In this document: piece by piece, positions 35,968 to 48,100 of the stretch | Layout: each line of letters opens with the position of its first letter | How positions within the stretch are numbered: position 1 is the stretch's first letter | Assembly (NCBI GenBank): GCA_012845835.1 | Contig: JABAKD010000020.1 | Span: forward strand, 7,938,915 to 8,002,914 | Reading direction: 5' to 3' | Origin: Undaria pinnatifida | Lineage: Eukaryota > Sar > Phaeophyceae > Laminariales > Alariaceae | DNA: 64,000 nucleotides | Notes under the pieces: model-generated | Seen by the model: only the letters and a program-made list of their open reading frames with translations | Told to the model about the DNA's origin: nothing | The model's database searches: none | Translations under genes and position numbers: made by a program

Positions 35968-36217
35968 TGCCCCGGTGGCGTATCAGGTTATCCTCGAGCC
36001 TGGTATAGGTCAGTTTCGTGAGTTCGAGCCCCCCCGAGTGCATACTCGTATACATTGGTGGGGACTTTTTCTTGTGCACAAATTGACTTGCGGAAAGCGC
36101 GAGAGCGTGAGTTAGCAACACTCGATGATATACCGACGAGCAATGGGATAGCTGCACCCTATGCGCGATAAAAAATGAAGGCAAGAACCGGGGGGAAGAA
36201 GGGACGACACCTGTGAC
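35968..36217 (+). mobile_element. SINE family A, copy 3 (3' truncated)
   Basis: A box TGGCGTATCAGG at 35976-35987 and B box GAGTTCGAGCC at about 36020-36030. The body is nearly identical to copies 1 and 2 and stops at CACCTGTGAC (36217), short of the usual CCACGGCTTGTCCAG tail. Confidence 0.75.
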
Positions 36218-37495
36218 GGCAAGATTCGAGTACAACCAGCAGCGCACAAGTAGCAGGAGCAGTAGCCTAATTACCTGGTACGATTCGTACCTCGTATCCA
36301 AATAAAATTGCCGCAGACAAACTGCTGATGTGCAGCAGTACAGGGCACGTAAAAATAAACCTGGTAATAAGAAAGCCAGGGTGATAGCTACCGGAATGAG
36401 ATACTCGGGAGTCAACATACTGAAGTTACCTGTGAGAACAAACCCTCTGCCAAATACGAAAGCCAACCTACTCCTGTAGGTCGTATTCCCGTGCCTTACG
36501 ATATACCTGGTACAGCAGGACTACAGGAGTACAAGACACCTACCTGTAATATTAAAGGTGCAGTAATAAGAAACCCAAGTTAATATTTTCAGGCGAATAA
36601 GAAGCTCGGGAGCTGTTACACTGAAATCAGTGTAGAACGTACCCCCTCACAAATAAGAAAGCCAGCCTACCGCAGGTACGAGGTATGGATGTTTCTTATC
36701 TGGTGTCCTATACTGCTTTACCATGGTACCAGGTATAAGATTCGTCCGTACAGCAGCAGGTAACAAACAGAAGTCTACGATAGTTTCAACCACTCACATC
36801 CGACCTTGTGTAGCGTAGGTAGAGAGCTGCAAGGAAACTACCCCACCCGCTTGTTCCCCCCCTTGGCGTGCTTTCTGCTGGCTTTGACTGACTAGTGCTC
36901 GTGATGTCGGTGAATCGACGCTGCCTTGGTTCGATGCTGTCAAAGCAGGTAAAGTTGCACTTTGTTGTGGTTTGCTCTCCCTAGAGGATCCATCACCGCT
37001 GCCTCAACCGCTACTTCCATCGCTACCTCCACCGTCACGATCTCCGCCGCTGCTGCCTGCAATGCCCCCACCGCTGCCTCCGCCATCACTACCCACCTCG
37101 TCGCATCGACACATGGCAGGCTCCAAGAAACGAAACTATTAATAGTCACACTACAACCGCCGATACAGGGAGGCAGGCGCCTTGGCTCGGGACCACGGAA
37201 ACGAGCCTGGTGGTCGTAGGCTGGGAGAGCCGCGATTAGGCATACCAAAGCGTACATAGCCGCCACACCAGCATGGTGGTGAGGAGCCGGCTGTGGTGTC
37301 GGTTGTCTAGTGTCTGCGCTGCGCGCGGTCCCGGTTGCGGTCTCCTCTCCCTGAGAGACGCGGCGCGATCACAGCGCGTAGCTCGGTGCAATCATCGCCA
37401 ATCATAATTGTCTATCCTTAACAAAATCCCTACAAAACTCGCTGCCGATTTTTCTGCCTATAATCATATCGCTGGATCCTTGTTACCAAATTTTC

Positions 37496-38468
37496 CAGGG
37501 TACTCCTCGGTACCGGTTTTTGATGACGGTACGAAGTTTGACGGTTCTGAAATATACGGTACTTTTTAAACGGGAAACGGATTCTCATTTTTTGACGGTA
37601 CCGATTTTGGCGGTATACGGTACGGCGAATTATGACGGGTTTTTTTGTACGGTTCTGAAAATGACGGTACTTTTAAAACGGGAAACGGTTTCTCGTTTTT
37701 TGACGGTACCTTTTGCACGGTACTGAAAAATGACGGTATCGCCTATACCCGGTACCGAACATACGATACATGTGATCAGGTGAAATTCGCTGCAGAGGAG
37801 GTTCTGGTTCTTCCGAAACGCAACCAACTGAACCAAAAATCCTACAACAACAAAAAAAAAATTACTCGAAGTTATGAAAAAAAAAAAAAGAGGACATCAG
37901 TGAGGATCGAACTCCAGTTCAAAAACTCACCGTCGTGCCCGCTACCTACTGGCACTTTTCGTCTTTCTCTGGGGTATTTTTTTTCCCCTTTGTTCCCTCC
38001 TTGCGTGTCCAGGTTTTTGGCTCGTGTTCGGATTATCTTATTTTGGTTTTACTTCACTTTATTTTATTTCATTTTATTATGTTTTTTTTTCCGAGCTTTG
38101 GCTCTCCCTTGCGGTTGGGTTGTTTCTTCGATTTCCCCTTCATTTTGTTTGTTTCATTTTTTGTTTTATTTTTATCTTTGTTTTTATTTGTTTTCTTATT
38201 TTGTTTTTTGTTTTTTTGTTTTTGTTTTTGTTTTTGTTTTTGTTTGTTTCGTATTTCTCTCTTCCAATGTATTTCTGTTGCTGACGTATGTATGTTGTGC
38301 CTGTCGTACCCAGTACTAGGGCATGACATTGCGTTGTCGAATGCATTACGATGCATTATCTCTGTGTCGTGGCTTGTGACCACAGAGCTGATCTTTCTAG
38401 GGTGAAGAATCAGTACGGACACTGGGTGTGCTGGATGTCGACGAGTAGAAGAACGGTTTAATGTGAAG

Positions 38469-38501
<33 letters not shown>

Positions 38502-38780
38502 GACTACCGGCAGTTCACAGACATACTTGTCTTGCCGGAACTGTTTTGACGGTATTGGCACATGGCGGTACTTTTTTGACGGTACTGCATCATGACGGTA
38601 TTTTTTTGGCGGTTTTGAAAAATACGGTACTTTTTAAACGGGAAGCGGATTCTCGTTTTTTGACGGTACCGACTTTGGCGGTATACAGTATCGCGAATTT
38701 TGACGGTATTCCGCTACCGTCCCGTATCCGCCTATTACGACGGGAAAACCGTGACGGGAAAATTCCCGAGGAGTACCCTG
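37496..38780. mobile_element. Nonautonomous hAT-like element, 1285 bp
   Basis: The ends are CAGGGTACTCCTCGG (37496-37510) and its perfect reverse complement CCGAGGAGTACCCTG (38766-38780). The flanking 8-mers are AAATTTTC (37488-37495) and AAACTTTC (38781-38788), a target-site duplication with one mismatch. An 8-bp duplication and a CAGGG end are typical of hAT elements. Both subterminal regions carry about 90-bp repeats with TTTTTGACGGTACC and TTTAAACGGGAAACGG (three copies: 37520-37640, 37655-37740, 38570-38712). The middle is T-rich simple sequence with no transposase ORF. It ends 196 bases before the ATG of the plastid-protein leader exon. Confidence 0.8.
38470..38499. repeat. (CA)n microsatellite
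   Basis: Fifteen consecutive CA units within the hAT-like element. It is preceded at about 38160-38250 by a (TTTTTG)n-type tract. Confidence 0.95.
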
Positions 38781-38976
38781 AAACTTTCCCCCATGAACGA
38801 ACAAACAAGGAAAAAAGGGGTTTCCACAACTGGTTCGGAAAGCGTCTACAAAATAGGTTCTAATCGTCAGCAGCTTCTTCGATGCCAGCGCAGCACAGTA
38901 GCTGTCGATCCCGACAAACTTCCAGGTCCCGCAAGGCCACGTGTAGATAGCGCCGTGCTACGGTGCCCTCGCTGGT

Positions 38977-39196
38977 ATGAAGTCCCCTCTAGCCAGCACC
39001 TCATCCCTGGTGTTAACGCTGATTGTGGGCTCGAGTGCCTTCGCTCCCTCCCCCCTAGGCTGCCAAACTGTACGGAGGGTGTCAGCATCATGTCACCCTC
39101 GGCGAACACACCAGCTTGGTGCCCTCTACGCGAAGCCGAAGCCCCCGCAACCGCGAGAAGGCGAGAGGGAGGAGGACTTTGACTCGGAAGGTCTAG
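38977..39196 (+). CDS. Leader exon: heterokont bipartite plastid-targeting presequence
   Basis: This is 73 codons plus one base, from ATG 38977 to donor CTAG|GTGAGA. The N-terminus MKSPLASTSSLVLTLIVGSS is a signal peptide, immediately followed by AFAP, as in proteins crossing the four heterokont plastid membranes. The next 45 residues are basic and Ser/Pro-rich, then acidic. The exon ends with the first base of a codon; the next DUF1230 exon begins with the two completing bases (GC), so the join gives Gly. The only uncertainty is whether another exon or gene lies between. Confidence 0.65.
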
Positions 39197-42100
39197 GTGA
39201 GATTGCATGCGAGGTCCTAGTGACGTCGGCTTTTGGAGGTGGAGTTTCCCGGTCTAGGTTGAAGGCTTTGAGAAAATCGAGCAACAGGATGCAATCAAAC
39301 TCATACGCGTATACGTAATACCAGGTAGGTTAAGGCTTTTTACACGATCCCAGTACCCTGTAAACAGCAGCAGTGATCATGTTGCGTTTGAAGCACTCGT
39401 GCGCTCGTGTGTAGCGTGTACCTGGTATGATACATTTACAGCACTTGCTGCCAAGAGCAGACGGCATCGACACCCGAAGAGCTAAGTCCTGGACGGGCCT
39501 CCGACATCTTTGCTGGGCACCCTCGTTGTTGCAGGCATCTCTCTTAGTTGTAGCACGAGTGTTTATCACCTGTTTCGTACTCCCTCCCCTTGCAGCAGCT
39601 GGAACATGTACTTCGAAGAAATAGAGTACTGCTCTGTGTACGAGTACCAGGTACATCCGAGTAGGGCGACCTTCGAATTTACCTTGGAATACAGGTACAG
39701 CCGCAGAGCAGTACCTCTCTGCACCTGGCGCACCAACTGTCTGACTTGAACATTGGGTCGAACTCATTATCGTACACCTATAAAGATCACGAGCTATCAC
39801 ACTCAAAGTCTTCGTAATTGACGCAGACTACGAAGGGCCGAAATAACCTGTTGGTCGAGAACTGATAATGCGATTGTACTATTAATAGACGTATTTAAGC
39901 CTGACGATATGCCTATATTTTTGGCTCTAAACCAAATTAAGCCCTATCGTGTTTTGAATGTCTAAAAAATAGGTCTATTTTATCGACCTAACGACCACGG
40001 CAGACCACGGTGAGATGTGGATTTTCCCAAAATATGCACTTGGGCACATTTTGGCCCAAGTGCATATTTGAAGCAATTTTCCGAGTATTTTCCAGCAAAC
40101 AACAGCATTTCAGACGACAAAAGCTCGAGGCAACATCAGACACTGCAGCAGCAGCACAGCACAACACCCACGCAGCAATTGCAACGCTCAACCTAGCAAG
40201 CCGCTTGGTGTATCCCCAACCCGGGTTAATCAACCTGCGTGTACAACACCATCAGGAACGTTGGCGGTGGTCAGAGGCGTCCTACTCTCGTGGAGCGGCA
40301 TGCCTCTACGTACTATTGCTTGAAAAGGAGCCCTTGTTCATTCACAAGGATCGAGCGCACACACACAACACAACACACCACAAAACAAAAACAACACAGC
40401 ACAACACACAGACAACCAGCACACCAACAGCCAACCCAACTACAGCACAACTAGACGGTGGAAAACGCCCGCGAGACTCCTCCTACCCTGGCGTTTTCTG
40501 CGGTCAGAGAACTGGGACTCTGACATAGTTCGTCGCGCGCTCGTGCTCCTGCTCTCTCGTCCTGATAGGCTGTAATTTTTCGATGACACATTTTTTTTGT
40601 TTGGTTTTTGTGCCCGACGTAGCGCATGGCCGGAGCTGCTGCAGTTTACAACCCTGTTGCCTCTTTCCCGCGGATGCCTACATTTCGAGGGTGGAAATTG
40701 AACCGGGTTGAGGGCCAGTCCTGCTGTGCTGCTGTACTGACTGCCACACTGAGGCACACCGAAGGCGGCAGACGCCTGCGAGGTATCCTACATATGAAGC
40801 GAGTATGGAGTACGAAGCACTCAATGTTTTTGCCAGGCACCAGTTATTTATTTTGGCCGTTTGTTCAAGCTCGCACAGCATGGGCAGGGGAGGGTCTTTC
40901 TCGAAGTTTCCACCCACTCATGTGCTGACTCATGACATAAATCCTCGTCTTGCCATCTGCGTCTGGAGTAGTGCAGAAATATCGTAGTCTATTTTCAAGT
41001 AGTTTGATCTTTCCTCGGCTTTTCTTTTTATGCGTACTGAAAGAGACCACTATTTCGAGTTTTAGATATGTGGTGTTTTTTTTATGCGTTAGGTCGAAAT
41101 ATCGAATGGCCTAGCTCTTCCAGATGGAAGTACATAAGACCTAACCTCGAAGCTTAAATACGTCTAATACTCGTTCTTCGACTGCGCTCTGTTTTTATAA
41201 TAATTGAAAAACGTCAGCTGTGAGTACGACCGATTGAATAGTTGAAACTCAACTTTGCAAGCTGCGCGGCACATCCATGTTTCGCTAATATACAGCAGTA
41301 GTATAAGTTGCACATTTGAAAAATATCTTCTGAGCATGTCAGCTATGAGTTCGATAAATTTAGGGTCGATACATAACAATACTCATCTTTGCGAGCTGCG
41401 CGATACACCTAATTTTGCGAATACAATGGCAACTGCGCTCTGCTTATTACGGCAGCGTCCCTTTTTTTTCATTGATTGGTTTTAGCGCTACAAGTACCTC
41501 TGTAGTTATTGCACCACACGGAGGGTAGACAAGAGCGCTGGCGTTCATTTGGACGTTTTGCTTCTGGAACTACCGCTTCTTCTGGCACATGCATACCTGG
41601 TACTGTACTAGTTATTATGCAAGGTGTTCCTTGTCGGCTGGTGGGTCCGGCAATCGTTAGGTACCTGCAATTGTATATCACCTTAAGACAGGCATGCCGG
41701 GGATGGAGGAGGCGGCGGCTTTGTGAGCGGAAGAAATTGGGCGTAGTCCCGCCACAAGCCGAGCGCAAGCGATTATAAAAAAGAATTGCACAAAGCATAG
41801 CTGGCGTATTTCAAACTTGAACCCATTTTCTAGCATCGTAGTCCTGGCATGGGAACAAAACACTTGGAGTAATATTATTCACTGTACTAAGATTATTTTT
41901 CGGAGTTGGAAATGGGTTAAAAAAAAATGCTGCTGGCCGAAGTATTACACAGCTTGCGAAGATGAGTACCGATTAAATTGATCGAACTCGTTGCTAACGT
42001 AGTAATAACATTTTTATAAAGTACTGCTGCTGTACGAGTAGATACTACATAGGCTATACAAAAAACTACGGGTGTGGCAGCAGGCAAATGTGTACCAGGT

Positions 42101-45100
42101 AGGAAATAGAAAAGCGCGACCCGTGCGTGTGCCTGTGCCTACCTGAGATAGGCGCGTGCCTAAAAATATCGCGTTAAGCACACAGCATTGTGGCTCATCT
42201 CTTTGCCCATCTGAGAGATGCACGCGCGAAGCTTTCAAAGCTCGCCATGCTTACATCTGTTGTCTTGTCTGTGTCAAAATATCAAAGCACCTAAGGTATA
42301 GTACACTTGCTTATTTTTATCTTTTCCTGACACCTGTGTTGCTTTGCCCGCAAAACGAAAAAAAAAAAAATGCGGTACAACCTATAAACGTCAAATAGAG
42401 GTGAAAGCGGGGTTTTGTCAGAAACAGCCCCCCACTAGGCCATTCAACGCTCTGTGCTCTTTCACCGGTGCCGTGCTTCCCACTGAAGCCTTCAAATGAC
42501 ACACCACGCCCGTAGGAACACCAAGTCATGATATAGTCTGATATGTGGTTGGTTTGGCCTTTGTCATGCTAGAATTGGAGAAACCCGGTGCGCCGCGGCC
42601 ATGTAGTGTATCTTTTGCGCCATTTCTATGTGTAGTTGCGCCGCCAGTTTAGGCATTTTTCACGGTCTCTGTCGCGGTGGTAAACGTTGAATAAATCGCA
42701 CAAGATTCGCCGTTTGCTCCTGTATACAGGCAGAGAAGGTGTTCCATGGTGGCGGTCCTTTTCGTTCATGTCGCCGACGCCGCAGTAGCTGGAGACGTGT
42801 ACCTTAAAAATAACGAAATGTGGACAAAAAACACTACTGTTGTAGCGTGGTAGTGCCAGATCACAGAAAAAATATTTCAAAATTACTCGTACGTACGTAC
42901 TGGCACTGATCGTCGGTACAGCCTGAAAAACATAGAACTAAAATGATCTTGGCTACAGTATGAGAATGAGAAAATCTAACGACCTGGAACCACAGTTTCG
43001 AACCTCACAGCGATACTGCTGTCACGGTGCTTACAGGTCACCAAAACTGCTGCCTCTTTGCCACACTGCTGTAGTGAGAGCACCTAAGACCCCATCGCAG
43101 GGCGGTGCACTTTTCGATTGGATGGTTTCATACATTCCGAGGGTGCCCGAGGATTGGGATAGCATAAACCTAAAATCGAAAATGGTCAGAACGGAAAACT
43201 AACCGGAGCGGGGTGATCGCAGGACGATTTAGAAGAAAACAAGACTGTCCGGGCGCCCTCGTACATTCGGCTAAAAAAAGGTTTTCTTGTGGACAAAGCG
43301 ACACAGGTGCTGAGCGGGCTCGGGTGGTACATCGCTGGCTTCTCAAGACCTCCCACTTCAACACCGCCTCCTTCCGTTACTCGCGGAACGGTTCAGCTTT
43401 TCTTCAGTTTATTCTACACCCTTTTCTTTTTTTTTTTTTTTCGTTCGTTCAGTTATTGATTGAATTTTTCAACTGTTTCCTTCAAATTTGGTTTTTGCGG
43501 CCAATTCTTATACAGTCGGATCCGTGAGTCGAACAGGGCCTTTTCCGGCTAGACTTTTTTTCGACGGTATTACTCTGGTCCTCCTCCTTATCGTCAGTCG
43601 AGTCAAGTTTATTTTTTCGTGCTCTTTCTGGAGGAGGTTGGTGTGAGGGAGTATTTCTGTATGTCAGTCGAAAGTGGGTTGGAAGCTCTTTGCTTCGTCG
43701 TTCTCCGCGAGCAACGCGTGCTTCACGCGCGACGAACCCTCGCCCAAGCGGGTTGCTGGCGTTGGACTTGGCCCAAAGCCACCGAAGCTACGTTTTTCGT
43801 GGCGTCGCACTCAGCCGAGAGCCGCGAAAGCTACAGCAAGCGTAGCTGTTGATGGGGGGAAAATGATACCGCGCGCTGCTGCCAGCTGCCATCGTATCAT
43901 ACTTGCTGCTTGCCGGTTGGACTAGGAATGTGCCACGCTAATATGCGGCGAGTGATAGCAGCCAAGCCAGCGTCGGCGTTGTTGTAGGATACCGCTGCGT
44001 GGTACCAGTAACCTGTTATGGGTGTATGGGCGTGCGTGTGTTTTTGTGGTGAGATGAGTGACGCGGTGGGTTCATGAACGTTTTCGACTACGCAATTCGG
44101 CTGACGTATCCACTCGCACCGACGACTTTTCTCGATTCGATACCCGAGCCGCATCGCTCAGTCGACAAAGTTTTAAGCGAAAACGCTCTTTTTCGACTGT
44201 GTTAAAGCCAATTCTTATACAGTCGTATTTTTCAGTCGAAGCCGGCCTTTTCTACAGAAGCTCAAATCGGGCCTTTTTACGCTTTTTCGACAGAGGTTTC
44301 CGACTGGCAGATCCAGTCGAAAAAATCGAGTTTTTCGACTGAATCTGCCAGTCGAAAATATCAGTCGTATAAGTTTTACACGTGTTTTTTAACCCATCGC
44401 ATCGCTCATTACACCACAAAACACATGCCCACACGTCCACACACCCGTACCAGGTACCACACAGCAGTAAAATACAGCAGCGCCGACGCCGGCTTGGCTG
44501 CTATCACTGCTGCTGGTTCTCGCCGCAAGTCAGCGTGGCGCATTCCTAACTCCGCTCGCCAGCAGTGTGTATCTATCACATGATGGCAGCAGCGCGCGGT
44601 ATCGATGTATTTCTGCCAACAACGGCTACGCGTGCTGTAGCTTTGGCGGCTCTCGGCTGCGTGCAACCCGGCGAACGTAGCTTTGGCGGCTTTCGGTTAT
44701 GTCCAACGCCATCAACCTCCTTGGACGAGGATTCGTCGCGCGCGTGGGGAATTCTTATTTCTTGCGATTCTCCGCCTGCCCGGGGAGAGAGCGAGCCTTC
44801 CCCGGGAGAGCCTTTTCACGCTCCCCGCTCGCCGAGTTGGGAACCGTCGGCCGTTATGTCGCCGGGGACACCGAAGAATGACGTATGACGCGGGCGTGGC
44901 ACGGTCGTGCGGTCGCTGGGGGCCGGGTGGCGAACGGTAGAGCGGGCCGTGCGAAAGGAATACTGAAGCCGAATGTTCCCAAATGGCATCACTTCGACGT
45001 TGTTAGCGTATTGTACAATAATGCTAGGTGTGTTTACGTATATATGTATATCGCACATATAACTATGTATTTGGTATGATGCAGCGGTGCACCGGCATGT

Positions 45101-48100
45101 TTTTTCCGTTCTCTCGCTGCTACTGCTGTGCCAGGCATACCTGGTACATGTCATACCTGGTATGCTGATGCTGCAGCTGCAGCACTCCAGTATGAAAACG
45201 GTACCATGTGTCGTCGTGCGGCGCTAAAACACATTCTTGCTGCAGCTGCAGAGCTCACAGGTATCCGTACGTAGGTGTAAATGCCACGTTCAAACATTCT
45301 ACTTGGTAAGGAGCATCGATGGGTGCCTCTGGTAGATAAGGTGCTATGAATATCAGCGAGGCGACCTATACTCCTAAACCTAAAACGCGTTATTCAAAGC
45401 ACGAAATGACAATACACATTCATACCAGGTGGTACTATAAATACGTAGATGCCATGTCCCGAGTCCCCTTTATCCCCGCCTCACCGTCGCACCTTCTTTG
45501 TCTTCCCGCGGGACCAATCTGAAGGTTGACATGACGGGTGCCCGCAGCCCAACGGGAAGAACCTGCCTCGGGACTGCCGTCCTAAAGCCGTGGTGCTTGT
45601 TTAATCGGTGTGTAGTACACATACGGCCGTTACGTGGACCGGATCGTGTGCCTGAGCTTCAAGCCCGGATGATATGACCGCCCCGCAGTAGTGGGAGACG
45701 TTACATTATTTATCGTAAGAGGCCAGGACGTGGGACGGCTAGGTATGTATTGCGTATGTTCTGCTAGCCAGTTACCCTTCATTAGAGGCCAGGACGTGGG
45801 ACGGCTAGGTATGTATTGCGTATGTTCTGCTAGCCGGTTACCCTTCATTACGTCTGCCAAGGTGTATATAACTGTCTGCAACTCGTAACGTTAATTACTC
45901 CTCGTTTAAAAACAAATCCAAACGAGCAGATCGATTCCCATTTCTCGTGAAGGATACTGGCTGATGTCTCCAGTGGTGTTTTTGTTATTTTATTCCGTTG
46001 GTGCTTTTTAATAACCGCCAAGAGGGCACCACACCATGGGCGCTGGAAAATCATTGGACGCCTAGATGGCCTTGCGATTGACCACCAAGCGTCATGGCAA
46101 TGCCTTGGAGCCGCGAAATGCTGCTCTTGAACGAGTGCTCACACGGCAGCGGCGAAGTGTCCACATGCTAAATAGTACCAGTGCCGGTATTGAAGTAGAA
46201 GCAGAGGGAAGGCTCAATCTGTACCCTCACGAAAATATACATCCACGCCGCCTGTTCACAGAAGACGCACGGTTCGCCTGCAGACGGAACTCTCGTCTAC
46301 GCAGGTAGAAATACTGCACTCTTCATCTAAAAACCCGCCGTGAGCGAGTTACTGTTACTGGATACCAGCGACGCTTTTACATTAGTTACTATATAAAAAT
46401 ATAAATACACTCCAGCTGTGAGATCGAAGATTTCGTCGAAACTCATCTTTGCAAGCTGTGTGTGATACTCCGATCGCGCATACTACGGGTTGTGTATCCT
46501 CATTTAGTATATTGGTCGGCGACTCCCCTTACAACTACAGTGTAGCTATCATGGTCAACAGGATGATTTTAGTCAGTCTGTTCGCGGAAACTAAAAAAAC
46601 CCGTTTTTGAGGGGAACAAAATCTGACAACTGTGGAATGCATGAGTTTATGTATATCATGGTGTTGTTGTAGTCGCATGACCGGTGAGGGGAGGGGGGGG
46701 TATAGGGGGGACAGGTCGCATAAATGAATAGGAGGTTACTGCGCGCGTAATGCTAGTAGGTGATGGTGGCAGCGGCGGGGAAGGGGGGTGGGGTAATTCA
46801 AAATTGAAGACCATATAAATGAACTAGACCTACTGCATGGGTGGCTCGAAAGGTAAATAGATTATATCACCTGTCGGGTAGTGTTTATAACTCTGGCGGG
46901 TTTTGATTTTTGGTGAAGTGGAGGGGGAGGGAGGGGGGTGGGACGGGGGGTTACCGGGGGGGGGGGGAGGGGCGGAGGTGGATGAGAGCAAAATATGCTA
47001 CCTGCATGCTGAAGCAGATGCCCAATATTTCAAAGAAAATATATGAGGTGGGGAGGAAGCTGTTGATCGAGTTGTTTTCACGTTAATGTTGATGTATCAA
47101 ATGCGTACATTTCATATTCTGTCACCGTCCAGTGCTTCCTTGAGCACACCTTCCCCCTTGTTATTGGCGCTTTGTTGCTCGCTTTCGAAGACGTATAGTA
47201 GCCATGCCATGCAGGTCGGCCGGTTATTTGCAGGGCTTTTCACGGGTCATGACCCGACCCGCGGGTCGGGTCAAGGGGGTTTCAAAATCTCGCGGGTCGG
47301 GTCGGGTCGGGTCATTACGTTTTAAAATCTCACGGGTCGGGTCGGGTCGGGTCAAGAGGTTTTCAAAATCTCGCGGGTCGGGTCGGGTCGGGTCAAAAGA
47401 CTTTAAAATCTCGCGGGTCGGGTCGGGTCGGGTCAAGAGGTTTTCAAAATCTCGCGGGTCGGGTCGGGTCATGACCCGCGAGATACGGGTCACTTCGCGG
47501 GTCAAGCCATAATGACCCGTGAGTTGTTTTGGGCTGACCCGCGGGTCAAACCCGCGGATCTAGCCGGCGGATCCGCCTTTTTCAAACTTACAGCTGAGAG
47601 CCACGTTGATGCCGTGCAGGCGTCCCGCGGGTCAGGCCCGCGGGTCCGCCAATAAAATACAAACATTTTTTCGGCTTCCTGCCTCCCTCGTGCCGATGCT
47701 CCGATCATATGTCATCACAGCATGCAGAACAATCATCAGGCAGTACCCCTCGCTACTCGTACCAAGGCATACGGCAGTGTGACGGGAATCCCGTTCCTAC
47801 TGAAGCCGCAACAACAACAGCAGTAATATTACGGTCATACCAGTACGAAATGTCACCAAACAAACGTAAAAAGGCAAGGAAGGACAGTCGTCGTCGAAGC
47901 AGCAGCAGCAGCACTGGCAGCAGCAAGCACCAGCAGCAGCAGACGCCGGATTCTCGCGGATCGCAGCCCCTGCTGACAGACCCACCGCCCCAGTTGTGGG
48001 CTTGCTGCCGGAGGCGGCTCAGCTAGGCTGCTTGCCGGGGTTGGAGATTGCACAGATAGAAGATAGATACAGCAGTAGTAGTAGTAGTAGTAGTAGCTAG

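Noticed and set aside
37645-38319. 224-residue ORF inside the hAT-like element
   Set aside because: The Phe/Leu/Val-rich part derives from T-rich simple sequence. It lacks a hAT dimerisation domain or BED finger.
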